Below are positions 43,415 through 53,929 of a stretch of DNA of 64,000 nucleotides, piece after piece (positions within the stretch are counted from its first letter, which is position 1; every line of letters begins with the position of its first letter). The translations under genes and the position numbers were made by a program. The stretch comes from Aspidapion aeneum (Eukaryota; Arthropoda; Insecta; Coleoptera; Brentidae). Below the pieces are notes generated by a model. That model was not told the DNA's origin and did not search any database. It worked only from the letters and a program-made list of their open reading frames with translations. The stretch is from positions 8,096,977-8,160,976 of the forward strand of contig OY755045.1 in the NCBI GenBank assembly GCA_963576565.1. Direction: 5' to 3'.

Positions 43415-44346
43415 TAGCTGGCCATACACACAAAGGTTGATCCGTCGGTTTGGAACGGCACAGATAAGTCTGACCGTTATATCCGTAACGGTTTAAAACT
43501 GCTGCAGTCCACTAACACAAAAAAAATCTTTCGAATCGATCCTTCATATCGGTCTGTGGCAGACATAAACGCGCGTTAGTGGGCTAAAACTCAAGATTTA
43601 TCTGCCGGTTTAACCAAAACTGTGGAATTTCGTCAAGTCGAAAGTTTTATGCGGCACGGTATTTTAAGCATAGTGTATGTAAAATGTTTTGTGCTAAAAA
43701 GAAGCAGGCTCTGTGCATGGGAATGATTATTAATATGGAAATAATGCATATTTGTGTAAAAAAGAGACGTTCCAAGTGGGTTAAAAGTTATTTGCTTACG
43801 AGGAAACTATTTAGCCAGGACCTTCTATTAAAAGAGTTAAGAGAAAATGATCCAGACAATTTTAAAAATTATTGAAGAATGGATATTAACACGTATGACA
43901 TTTTATTAAATTTGGTAAGAGAAGATATTACGAAACAAGATACTCAAATGAGAGAAACCATTGGACCAAAACAGCGATTAAATGCTGCCCTTCGTTTCCT
44001 TCCCACGGGAAGTTCATATGAAGATCTGAAATTTTCAGTGGGAATTTCTGCACAGCCACTTGGTTATATCATTCCGGAAACATGTGCCATAATATTCAAT
44101 AAATTAAAGAGAGCCTATATAAACGGTCTGTTATCCCTGGCACAGTTTAAACCGACAGACAAGTCTGCGACGATTAAAATATCGAGCGCGGAACCCACAA
44201 GTTTCGCCCGCCGGTCTGAACTCACAGATAAATCTGTACCGGCTATAACTGGCGCGTGGAATGTCCACTAATTGAAAGACAAATCCGCCAGTTTGAACCG
44301 CGCCGTTCCAAACCGGCGGATCAACCTCTGTGTGTATGGCCAGCTA
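43415..44346 (+). mobile_element. PIF/Harbinger element, internally deleted
   Basis: The terminal inverted repeats TAGCTGGCCATACACAC and GTGTGTATGGCCAGCTA are exact, flanked by TTAA on both sides (a TTA/TAA target, as in Harbinger, cannot be separated from it). Inner arms pair GGTTGATCCGTCGGTTTGG with CCAAACCGGCGGATCAACC. Remains of a transposase gene lie at 43684-44271. It sits in the knirps-family intron. Confidence 0.8.
43684..44271 (+). pseudogene. Harbinger (HARBI1-like) transposase, N-terminal remnant
   Basis: One frame with a single internal stop (43873-43875). Before it: KRRSKWVKSYLLTRKLFSQD and LLLKELRENDPDNFKNY. After it: RMDINTYDILLNLVREDI, MRETIGPKQRLNAALRFLPT and GSSYEDLKFSVGIS. 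This is the N-terminal helical region of PIF/Harbinger nucleases (W-x-R-x-W, then F-x-N-Y-x-R-M, then ALRFLATG). The DDE catalytic domain is deleted and the frame runs into the right inverted repeat. Not functional. Confidence 0.85.
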
Positions 44347-44689
44347 TTAACTGTGTGCATAATACTTTTTAATAGGTTTGAATTTCTTAAAAACGCCAAG
44401 CGATTTCCAAAAACAGTGTTTTTGAACACGGTTACCGTTTTATAAAAATGCTGAGCGCCATCGGAACTAAATACCATTTTTGCACTTTTAGTCAGGTGCT
44501 TCGCGAATTTGACGTCATAAAACGGTGAGCGTCTTAAAACACTATACGTTTTTCATTACGAGAATACCTGTCCTGACACCTTCCTGGCTAGCCTATTATC
44601 ACACTTCAAGTGAAGCCCTGATAATATATTAGTCTTGAAAACAGTTTTTTGTAAATATCCGTTGAAAAGTTAGCATTTTGTGTCGAACA

Positions 44690-44795
44690 CCATTTTAACT
44701 AAACATTATATGAAAATCGGTTTAGTAGCTATCGTGTTACGGACAGAAATAATTTACACAAAGACACACACACACAGACAGACAGACATCAGCCT
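44690..44795 (+). repeat. AAAATCGGTTTAG core with CA/CAGA microsatellite
   Basis: ATGAAAATCGGTTTAGTAGC, then ATCGTGTTACGGACAGA and a mixed CACA/CAGACAGA tract. The same order (AAAATCGG core, then TTACAGACAGAC) occurs inside the Helentron-like copies, and a core without microsatellite at about 63735. Confidence 0.5.
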
Positions 44796-44820
44796 AAAAC
44801 TATTATTGTTTTATTTAAGG

Positions 44821-45855
44821 AGAGTTTACACATGCATGGATTTGCTGGCGCCAATAAAAACTGGCGCGCCAGTAAGTTAAATTTGCAAGTGTAAACACCG
44901 ACTTGCGCACAAGTTATTTTTTTGCATGCATGTATCAAAAAAGTCTGCAGCTGACTGAATTTGCTGGTGCCAGTGTTGACGCATGCGCGCAGAAAAGGAA
45001 AATTTTCATGTGTAAACAAGTGCTTGCACGTCGGCTCGCCAGTTTTAAGTTCATTATTTTACATTATTTTTTATTTTCATTGTGTTTGAGCTTAAAAATT
45101 TTGTTTATTTTTGTTTTTATAGCTTAATATGGCTAAAAAAAGTGGTCAGCAGAACTGACCATACAGTTTCTTGAAGGCTATGAATGTTTTCCTTGTTTAT
45201 GGGATGTACATAGTAGTTCGTATAAAAATAAAGTTAGTCGAGATAATGCTTCCCAAAAAATTAGTAAAATAATTACTATTGAAGGCTTTGAAGTTGCAGA
45301 AGTAAAAGCAAAAATATGATCCATAAGAAACACATATGCTTTGGAATTGACAAAAATTAAAAAAAGCCAACGTTCCGGAGCCGGTGCAAATGAAGTATAC
45401 ACCCCAAAAGTACCATGGTTTAAAGTAGCAGACCGAATTTTAAAGAATGTTGTTTAATTAGAGAAGCTCTAGAAGAATATCAAAATGTTGCTTTGTCATT
45501 CGAAGATGGTTTTTATAGCTCGCAGGATCTTCTGCTGCAAGTTCTCCTAAAAGTTTTTCGGAAGCACCCAAAGTAGATCGACTAGCAATCCATGCTTTAA
45601 CCCATGCAGATATGGCCTTTTCGTTGTTCCTTTTCCTGAATCTCTTTTATTTTTTTTTTTCAATAAAAGTTTAGCGACTATTTTGCAGGCTTCCGAGAGT
45701 TCAGCCGACATATCGCGTATCCTGTACACTTTAAAAATGAAACTAGCGTGCCAGTCTTTTTAATTTTCGCACAATAGTGTAAACCTTTACTGGCGTGCAA
45801 ATAGAACTGGCGAGAACACTGGCGCCACTAAATTCATGCATGTGTAAACCCACTA
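44821..45855 (+). mobile_element. second PIF/Harbinger-like element with MADF gene remnant
   Basis: The ends AGTTTACACATGCATG and CATGCATGTGTAAAC are inverted, followed inward by GCTGGCGCCA/TGGCGCCA and CTTGCACG-type blocks. Inside is a MADF-domain coding remnant at 45128-45440. A MADF/Myb-type accessory gene together with these ends is the usual two-gene arrangement of Harbinger transposons; the transposase itself is gone. No clear target duplication. Confidence 0.65.
45128..45440 (+). pseudogene. MADF-domain (Harbinger accessory protein) remnant
   Basis: Translating around a short frameshift gives FLEGYECFPCLWDVHSSSYK, then SRDNASQKISKIITIEGF, VKAKI stop, IRNTYALELTKIKKSQRSGA and VYTPKVPWFKVADRIL. 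This is the MADF pattern (aromatic-rich Y-x-x-x-P-x-LW, then K-I-x-x-LR-x-x-x-x-E-x-x-K, then G-x-G-x-x-x-x-Y-x-P-x-x-WF). It has one in-frame stop and a weak 5' start. DNA binding is the known role of the domain; this copy is dead. Confidence 0.75.
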
Positions 45856-45889
45856 TTATTCTTTATAACCATGCGTTGGTTTTTTATAA

Positions 45890-46165
45890 AATTAACTCCT
45901 TTATCGATTCAAAGGTAAATACAAAATTTGATAGATTTGATATTTTATATAGACCAAACATTTAGATATTCTAAATTTATCAATCAGAAAAATTAGGAGG
46001 GCCAAGTAATTGATATGTATTCAATATTTAGTAACTTATTAACTTCTTAAATCATTGTTCATAGTTGTTGTTTATTTAGAATTAAGTTACCACTTTGTCA
46101 ATGTAATCAATTATTATCATGACAATAAAGCATATTTGTTTGATTTGATTTGATTTGATCACGAC
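45890..46165 (+). mobile_element. LINE 3' end with TTTGATT tail
   Basis: ATGACAATAAAGCATATTTG is followed by four TTTGATT-type units. This is a familiar 3' end of CR1/jockey-group LINEs, here a short 5'-truncated copy without coding remnant. Confidence 0.55.
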
Positions 46166-46259
46166 TATATTCCTAAGATAGGTCCTAGGGGTCCTTCTAC
46201 GCGGCTAGGGAGGTAAAAATTAACGCAAAATAGAGCTATGGTTATGAAATAAATATACT

Positions 46260-46932
46260 GTTACAAAATTAAGTTATTTAAATTTTATAGTTAGAATTTA
46301 TTTAGGTTTAGTGTAGTACTAGGTTGACATATCTTGGGGTTACATTATTAGTCTAGGTTTTAGTTGCGTTGTATAAGCGACTGTTCTAGACGCCGAAAAT
46401 GGATTGATAGTTCGCGAAAGATCGCAGAGGGCAGTGGCGCACCCAGGAATGTGTCTTGGGGGGGGCCCGACAGCTAAGAAGGGCGCCTCTCAAAAATCCT
46501 GCGACCAAAAAAAAAAAAAAAAGGTCATCATGTGTGGGGGAGGCCGACAGCTACAAAGGGCGCCCTCAGAAAACTTGCGACCAAAACAAAAAAAAAGGTC
46601 ATTCTTTTCGCAACTACGACGCAGCTTGGGGTTGGGGGGGGGGGGCCGAAGCCTCCTGATGTCAAATTTTAAGGTATTTTGTTTGTTTTATCATCAAATA
46701 TGTAGAAAATATATTAAAAAATCTAAGGCTTGGGGGGGCGGGCCCCGGGAGGGTATATAAACGAGTGGACCACCTAACCAGGAGTCAGAGATAACGGAGC
46801 TTTAGTAATAGCGAGATATTAACACGAAGTTAATAAACCGTTTTGAGTAGTAAGTTATTAGGAGATTAAGTGTTTTTTTGTACATTGAGTTGTCGAAATA
46901 AATTAACATATATTTTTTTTAACCCGCAACAA
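46260..46932 (+). mobile_element. possible solo LTR, interrupted by a MITE
   Basis: It begins TGTTACAAAATTAAG and ends CGCAACA (TG to CA). A TATATAAACGAG box at about 46754, a CGGAGCTTTAG-type leader and AATAAATTAAC near 46899 are in the order expected of an LTR (promoter, start, polyadenylation). Flanks do not show an exact duplication and there is no second LTR or internal region, so this is tentative. Confidence 0.4.
46433..46748 (+). mobile_element. CAGTGGCGCACCC-ended repeat
   Basis: It starts CAGTGGCGCACCCAGG and contains two copies of a unit with GACAGCTAMRAAGGGCGCC and AAAAAATCTAAGGCTTGGGG. The short repeat at 21920-22074 is its relative with the opposite end. Removal restores GCAGAGGGTATATAAACGAG across the possible LTR. 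Confidence 0.5.
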
Positions 46933-47015
46933 TATTTTAAAGAAACCTTTTTTTTCTATTTATCCTCCAGTTGTGATTCACCTCATTTTACGGTGATTTA
47001 AAAATCAAATCTTAC

Positions 47016-47229
47016 CATGTGCTTGCTGCTGTTGTAATAAGCAATGAATCTTGAACCAATTGGATCTGCGACCGTACCGGGAACCACTCTTTGACATTCC
47101 GACCATCATGCACTTGCGCAGTCGGCACGCCTTGCATGCGGTACGATTCTTCTTGTTGATGACGCATTTTCCATTGTTTTTGCACTCCGAGATCGATGAT
47201 AGATTGTTGTAAGTGCGGCCGAAAAATGA
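47016..47229 (-). CDS. knrl: knirps-family nuclear receptor, second zinc-finger exon
   Basis: Acceptor GTTTCAG at 47230-47236 and donor GTAAG at 47015; 214 nt entering in phase 0 and leaving in phase 1. It opens SFFGRTYNN, the residues that follow the CEGCK P-box of the first finger, then [20 protein letters not shown] and [20 protein letters not shown]: the four cysteines of a C4 second finger. [16 protein letters not shown] is the knirps box found only in Knirps, Knirps-related and Eagle. The product is a nuclear DNA-binding repressor acting in gap/neuronal patterning in insects (family knowledge). No sequence for the first finger was seen in 47230-64000. Confidence 0.95.
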
Positions 47230-47389
47230 CTGAAACAAAGATAAAAAAATTTAAGTGGAAGAGCGATGAAAGTCGAACGTCGTCACATTTCCAAAATTAT
47301 TTTTCCATTGTAATTTTATTTCTAAATAAAGGCATTTCTATTTATTTTTTTATTTAAGACCAGTAAAAAAAATCTATGTTAGAATATCT

Positions 47390-48404
47390 GTCAGCCCCTC
47401 CGAGGAGAGACAAAGTATTTATCGAACAAGAAATGATAAAGAATACCGGATCTGGGGAAATATATGCTGAAATACTCAAATATAGATCAGAGAAACTACT
47501 AGAAAATCTCACAAATATTATCAATCAATGCATAAACTGACTTCCAATACCTGTTGATTGGAGAATTGCATTAATGTCCTCAATACATGAAAAATGAAAC
47601 AAGCTGGACTGCAACAATTAAAAAGGAATTTCAGTAACGAATACTCAAAGTAGATTGTACTGTAGGATCCTTAGGAGAGAATGATTTTTAAGAACAAGAA
47701 GAAGAGCAAAGAGGCCTTCGAGCAGGCAGATCTTGTAGTGATAATGTTTTTTGTCTTAAACAAGTAATTGAAAAAAGGAGTGCCAAAAATATAGACTCAT
47801 ATTACCTACAAAAATACTCTGCCAATATATGGGCCCCTAAGCTCACACTAGGTACTATAGTTATAGTGTACGTGTGAGCTAATATAACTAAAAACTGAAA
47901 TATATTTTATTCAACTCCACACTAAATTACCTTTTGTTTGATACCACACAAGCCATGTTTTGACTTAAACTCATATTTTTGGAATCCACCCCCACCCTTA
48001 AAAAAAACAAAAACTAAAATGTATTTTGTTAAACCCCGGACTCAATTACCTTTCGTTTGATATCACACACGCCATATTTTTACTTAAACTCTAATTTTGA
48101 AAATATACCCCCACCCTTTTTTTAAAATAAATTAAAATGTATTTTGTTTAACTCCATACTCAATTACCTTTCATTTGATATCACACACGCCATATTTTCA
48201 CATAAACTCTTATTTTTGAAATCTATCCCCACCCTTTTATTTGGGTTGTGTTCGGTGGATTTTGTTCATTTTTAAATGGGACCATCTCGACCCAAGACCC
48301 AGCCTAGGTACCAAATTTCATTGAAATCGGCCAAGCGGTTTTTGAGTTATGCGCGTTGGTCGTTACAGACAGACATACAGACAGACAGACAGACAGACAG
48401 ACAT

Positions 48405-48446
<42 letters not shown>

Positions 48447-49378
48447 GGCGCAACAAAAAAGTTTCAAAATCATCTGAAACGCAAAGATATATAAAAAATT
48501 TTGAAATCGGAGCAACTTTTTTTTTTTCGAAAAAATTAGGATCACCATAGCTCACACTACTATAGTATAGTATATGTGTGAGCTAATATATGGTACCGTT
48601 CCAGTAGAAAAATTATGGACAGGGTTAGAGCAAACTAATATCATCAAAATACAAAATTAAAATTGGAAATTGACTTTAAAAAGAATTCCTGGTAAGGAAA
48701 GGCTTAAGACAGGGATATTGTATCTCTCCAAATAAATCGCAGTAGCTCTAAAAACCTGGAAACATAAAGCCCACGGCATGGGAATACAAGTTAACTACCA
48801 ATTTACCATATGCACACTACAGTTTGCTGACGACCAAGTAATTGTAGCTAATGATAAAGATTGATAAGAAAGTTAACGGAAGAATACCAAAAGTGTGGAT
48901 TATCAGTGAACATGGACAAGACACATTACTATTATATATTGGAAACGAATCAAGGGAGTTAAAACTATACGATGGACAAACATTATCTCTATGCAATGAG
49001 TGTATACTTGGGTGTCACACTTGACAAAACAGGAACAGACTGAATAAGAAGATCAATGAGAATATCTAGAATAGATCATAAAAAAAATGAGACCATAAAA
49101 GAAAGAATGGGAATTGAGGGAAGCATAACGGATGACATCACTAAAAGAAAACTGATATAGTACGGCCATGTACAACGGATGAACGACGAAAGATTACCAA
49201 AGCAGGTCTCAGAATGGCAACCAATAGGGCGCAGAAAAAGAGGGCGTCCTAAATTGGAATGGCAACAGTCAATACAAAGATCAATCAGTCAAAAAACTCT
49301 GTCAGAAGGTGGAGAATAGGCGTCGGACAACATAGAAAAACGTTCTAAACCGACATAGTAGTAGTAGTAGTAGTAAAA
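47390..49378 (+). mobile_element. LINE-B, longest copy, interrupted at 47817-48586
   Basis: Before the insertion, broken frames give GSGEIYAEILKYRSEKLLEN, PIPVDWRIALMSSIHEK, AGRSCSDNVFCLKQVIEKRS (reverse-transcriptase fingers and motif A). After it come VPVEKLWT, RQGxCIS, FADDQVIVAND (48828-48860) and ITKRKLI, the C-terminal QPIGRRKRGRPKLEWQQ and the tail ACATAGTAGTAGTAGTAG. Stops and deletions are frequent. Confidence 0.85.
47817..48586 (+). mobile_element. Helentron-associated-like element, copy 3, inside LINE-B
   Basis: It starts CTCTGCCAATATATGGGC; 5' hairpin arm AGCTCACAC; internal ~120-bp repeats; GCGGTTTTTGAGTTATGCGC; a (CAGA)n tract at about 48367-48445; a 3' hairpin (AGCTCACAC to GTGTGAGCT) ending CTAA. 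The interrupted LINE reads ACAAAAATA before and TATATGGTACCGTTCC after, against ACAAAAATATATATAATACC in the uninterrupted copy at 8955, so no target duplication was made. Sub-terminal inverted repeats, microsatellite, terminal hairpin and no duplication are the features of Helentron/DINE-type elements. No coding region. Confidence 0.7.
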
Positions 49379-49379
49379 A

Positions 49380-50067
49380 TCTATTTTATTGTCAAGAAAA
49401 CAAGAAAGTATCAAATATCTAAAAAAGTACTAAATTTAAGAGCTTCTTTTATTAACCATTAAATGCAGTATTAAATTTCCTACAACTTTCATTCTTAAAG
49501 GATTCTTCATACTTTTGAAGATATCTATTTCTTCCTATGAAAATTGTCATATATTAAAAAAAAGTCTAAACTCAAAAGCTTCTTCATTACCCATTAAATG
49601 CAGAATAATATTTCCTACAACTTTGCATTTTAAAGAATTTTTCTATCGTTCATGGTTTTCGAGATAAACAATAAAACGTATTTTGACTAACGAAAAAAAA
49701 AGATTTCCGCGTGTCCGTCTATGGTCAGGTCGTGGGAAAGCACTTGCGGTACGCGGCATCAGGTGAAGTGCCGTGCAGTACCGTTCGGGAAGTATCTTGC
49801 GCGATGTTGCCGCTTCAACCCGGTTTTATCTGTCGGTTAAAAGGTTTTTGATTAATAAATCGAGAACTATAAGGGCTAGAGGGTTGGTTTAAAAACAAAA
49901 ATTGTATAAAATTGAATTCTACGTCTAATAGTTTTTAAATATTTGCGTTATGTTAGACGGTTAGTAGGTTTTTATCTATTTAATCTTAATTTTTCTTTTT
50001 TTGGGGACTTTGCTTTAAAATTTTTGTCGAAGTTTAATTTGATTAAAAAATTTTTAATTGTTCTTTT
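49380..50067. other. no gene seen
   Basis: Unique AT-rich DNA between two oppositely oriented LINE-B copies. A phrase pair (TTACCCATTAAATGCAG-like at 49455 and 49591) is repeated about 135 bp apart. Confidence 0.4.
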
Positions 50068-51245
50068 TACTACTACTATGTCGGTTTATAACATTTTTTT
50101 ACGTTGTCTGCCGCCTATTCTCCACCTCCTTCAATCCTGACAATCATCTTCTGTCAGGTTTTTTGGACTCAATGATTTTTGGATCGACTGTTGCGATTCC
50201 ATAGGACGCCCTCTTTTTCTGCGCCCTATTGGTTGCCATTCTAGGACCTGCTTTGGTAATTTTTCGTCGTTCATCCGTTGTACATGGCCGTATCATATCA
50301 CCTGTCTTTTAATAATGCCATCCGTTATGCTTCCATCGATTCCCATTCTTTCTTTTATCGTTTCATTTCTTATATGATCTGTTATAGATATTCTCATTGA
50401 TCTTCTTATTGCATCCATTTCGACACTTTTCATTTTTGTTTTATATTTTTCTGTTACGCGACAAGTTTCTATTCCTAACAATATCGTGCTTTTCACCACT
50501 GTTTCATATATGTTAAGTTTAACATTCTTTTTTTACCTCTCTGCTCCATAAAATACTATCAAGACATCCAATAACCTTTTTTGCTTTGACTATTTTTTCC
50601 AGTTCTTTACAGTCTGTTCCTGTCATATCAAATGTGACACCCAAGTATACATACTCATTGCATGGAGATATTGTTTGTCCATCATCTGATCTGACCCCCA
50701 CTTTTGGTATACTTCCGTTAACTTTCTCATCATACACTCCATGTCTTCTTATATAGTGTGTATAATGGTAAATCGGTCGTTAAGTTGTATTCCCATGCCG
50801 TATACTTTATGTTTCCAGATTTTTAGAGCTACTCCGATATATATTTTAAAAATAATTGGAAAGATACAACATCCCTGTCTTAACCCTTACCAAAAATTCT
50901 TTTGAAAGTCAATTTCCAATTTTAATTTTAGACTTTGACCCTTTGTATAGTTCTTTTATGGCTTTTTTTTATGTATGATTGACATTAGTTTGCTCTAACA
51001 CTGTTAATTTTTTTTCTATCACGGTATCACATGCTTTTTGTAGGTCTCAAAGGTAATATGAGTCTTTATATTTCTGACACTCCTTTTCTCAATTACTCAT
51101 TTAAGACAAAAAAGATTACCACTACAAGATCTGCCTGCACGAAACCGACTTTGCACTTATTATTGTTCATGAAAATCATTCTCTATTAGACCCCTAAGAA
51201 TCCTACCGTAATCTTACTAGGACTGGTTACTGAAATTCCCCTGTA
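50068..51245 (-). mobile_element. LINE-B copy
   Basis: Read on the minus strand from 51245: AGRSCSGN-type motif A, RQGCCIF, then ISPCNEYVYLGVTFDMTGTD and CKELEKIVKAKKVIGCLDS (50737-50519), LLGIETCRVTEKYKTKMKSV and MRISITDHIRNETIKERM (50499-50293), tail CCGACATAGTAGTAG. Frames are broken in several places; the motif C region is eroded. Confidence 0.85.
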
Positions 51246-51247
51246 AT

Positions 51248-51971
51248 TGTTGCAACCCAGGTAGCAAGGGGTCATCAAATGACGTCTTTTTTTCGTCGAG
51301 AAGTGGTCATTTGGATGACCTGCAGGTCATCTACCAAAAAATGTTGTCTTTAAGGCGTCAGTTACTTGACGTCTTTTCGTAGTGTAGTTTTTGTCGTCTG
51401 AAAGACGTCATATATTGGTCACTACCCACACTGCACACTTTGTCCAAGGGACATACACTCATACTTACATAGATGGTGCCCCAGTCAGTACTTGACCGGA
51501 TTTATACGGAATGTAAAATAAATTAAATATTAAATCAAGACAAACTTCGACGAGGCTTCTTTCGCTTGAAGGTGGAGATGTGTAAGTCTAGGTATAGGTC
51601 TATTTTGATCTGTACCTCACAGACGAACACCGCTGTACCTGTTTCAGTACTTCCAGGTCTAAGTCACAGAAGAGTCACCTTCTGTGTCTAAGTTTCCTTC
51701 AGTGTTCTCAACTGCAGGGAATATTTCATATATTCAGACGACTTTAAAAAAAGTCATAAATAGGTTTGTGTCTGTGTGTGTGTCTAATGTTCTGATTTGG
51801 TCCCAAATACGTCATATTGCTGACGTCTTTAAAACGTCTAAAAATGACGTCATTTTGGGTGTGTCTTTTGAACGTCATTTAAAGGTCATTTACACGTCAG
51901 ATTAGAGACGTCAATGGTCATTAAAAATGACCTGTTTTTGACGTTTAAAAAACGTGCATGGTCACCTGGGA
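51248..51971. mobile_element. CCCAGGT-ended element rich in GACGTC/GGTCAT repeats
   Basis: Ends ACCCAGGTAGC and GGTCACCTGGGA are inverted. The interior has at least a dozen TGACGTC or GACGTCA/GACGTTT strings, plus TGGTCATTTGGATGACC and AATGACGTCATTTTGG, giving many overlapping short hairpins near both ends. The left edge abuts the 5' end of the LINE-B copy. Coding content absent; superfamily unknown. Confidence 0.5.
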
Positions 51972-52194
51972 ATCCAGCTTGTTTTTAGAGGTTTTTTTGT
52001 GGGATAGTTATTGTGCTATTGGCAACGTTGTAATTGTGTGGCATGAGCAATCGACAAGGTGGTATGTGTGCCCGCGATTTTCTATGGAGTTCTTTTAATG
52101 TTTATCAGTTTCTTTTAGACATTTTTATTATATTAATAAAATGGTTCTGTAAGTGGTTCTTTAATGTAAAATTAAATACTGCAATCGCATCTAT

Positions 52195-52705
52195 GATTTT
52201 CGAAGAGTCAATAGAACAGAAATCTTTCTTTTGTTTAAACTCTCAACATGGCTATTCTGACTCACTACCTCAAAAAGAAAGTCTAAAATCAATGTATCCT
52301 TCCTGTACTCATCTATGGATCCCAGACCTGGACACAAAATCAAACATGGATAAAGTAATAAAAACACAAAGATCACCGGAAAGACAAATATTACATTTAG
52401 ATCTAACAGATAGAAAAAGGAATGAATGGGTAAGAAATAAAACAAAAGTAAAGATTATCAGAGGAGAAGTAGCAAAATTAAAATGGAAATTTGCCGGTCA
52501 TAATATCAGGCAGTAAGACGATCGATGGAACAAATGTATTGCAAACTGGCGACCTTGAGAAAATAAAAGAAGTAGGGGAATACCAAAAATGAGATAGCGT
52601 ACGATTTGAAGGAACATGCGGGAACTAGATGGATAAACACGGCGACAGACAGAGAAGAGTGGGAGATATTGGGGGAGCCCAACAAACATTTAAAGTTGTA
52701 ACGAC
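52195..52705 (+). pseudogene. LINE-E (RTE-like) C-terminal relic
   Basis: The frame to 52516 ends KTQRSPERQILHLDLTDRKR, NEWVRNKTKVKIIRGEVAKL, KWKFAGHNIRQ. Past the stop the same frame continues with DDRWNKCIANWRP, ENKRSRGIPKMR and RELDG. This corresponds to RTE/BovB-type tails (IxxRMxxxKWxWAGHVARxxDxRW, then KRxxGRPxxRW). Several stops; 5' region lost. Confidence 0.7.
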
Positions 52706-52709
52706 GAAA

Positions 52710-53925
52710 CCCCAACTAGAAAGAATTTCTTAAAAGTAACCGCAACGTACTCCCGCTACGTCTCAGTATACCATACAGCGACGTTATAATTCCCTAAGTG
52801 GGGAACCAATTTCTGGTTATAACTACTTGGCCAAGTGCTTAAAGTTACTGTAGTAACAACTACACTACTACGTCGTAGCCAGGTATCTACTACGTCGTAG
52901 AGGCTGTTTTTTTTCCGTAATGGCATAAAAGTTGCGATGTAGTTGCAAATAATATAATCGTTTCTTTTTGGTAGAATTGTTACACAATATGATGGACACA
53001 ACAGTAAACAGACTCGCTTAGTTTTTTTGTTTGGTTATGGTTATAATATGAACTATGTTATCCAAAAGTGTGAGAATTTACGAGCAGAGGATCAAAATTC
53101 GAGTGCGACGCAAAGTGTTTTGTATAACATGCATTATATATATTGCAAAAAACCGGTGCGCCCGTAAAATTGAGCCGTTTTCTGGTAGCTGATGGAATTT
53201 TTGTGTTGTGATTTTGGAGGTTATGTTTTCATAATCGACAGTTAACTCCAACAAATGGTGCTTAAGAAGAGCATTTTTGGTAGGCTTCAACTAATTTGTT
53301 TATAAAATAGTATGGCTCTTTAATATGAGCTCATAAAACGACAACAAAAATATTAAATTTTCTTTCTTACATAAAAACATGGCGTCCCAAACTATATTCC
53401 CTGATAGTCGAAAAGGTTACTTGAAAGTAGTTGCGGCTTTAAAGTTGATCCAAAAAGTTATTTTGTCTACATTGTTACATCAGATGTTACTATGATGACA
53501 CAAACTTTTGTGGTAAAAATTAAAGTTATAATGTAGTTGTCGGATACACTTGTTTGGGACTCCAATGAAGCTTAACTTTCTAGTGGTAATTAAGTAGGAT
53601 ATAAAAGTCAGGGCGACTACGAAATAACGACTAAAAAGAAAGTAAAACTTTAGCAACGTCCTATTGTGGTAGAGAAGACTATCAGAATCGACTATCAAGA
53701 AACAATCCTATGAAGTAGTTTAGAGGGTCGTTTTTACGAAACATCTACTATTTCCTGATACTAAATAGTTGTTAGAACTAAAAAGTAACAAATTTTGGTT
53801 GGGATCACCACATTTCTACTATAAGAAAGTAGCAAAGCCTTTAGAACATGTAGCCGCTACTATAAATGTTAGTTGGGAGGCCTATGTTCAAAGATGAATC
53901 GAAGAAGGCTAAATAGAGGCAACGG
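52710..53925. other. no gene seen
   Basis: AT-rich unique DNA with many TAGTAG/CTACTA strings around 52840-52910; nothing coding is supported. Confidence 0.35.
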
Positions 53926-53929
53926 TCTA

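Noticed and set aside
44821..45855. ACTATTATT on both sides as the target duplication of the second Harbinger-like element
   Set aside because: The left copy lies about 15 bp outside the inverted repeat while the right copy is adjacent, so it does not frame the element.
46404..46760. Gly/Lys-rich 118-codon frame
   Set aside because: Falls on the G-tract repeat with two internal copies of the same unit; no homology pattern.
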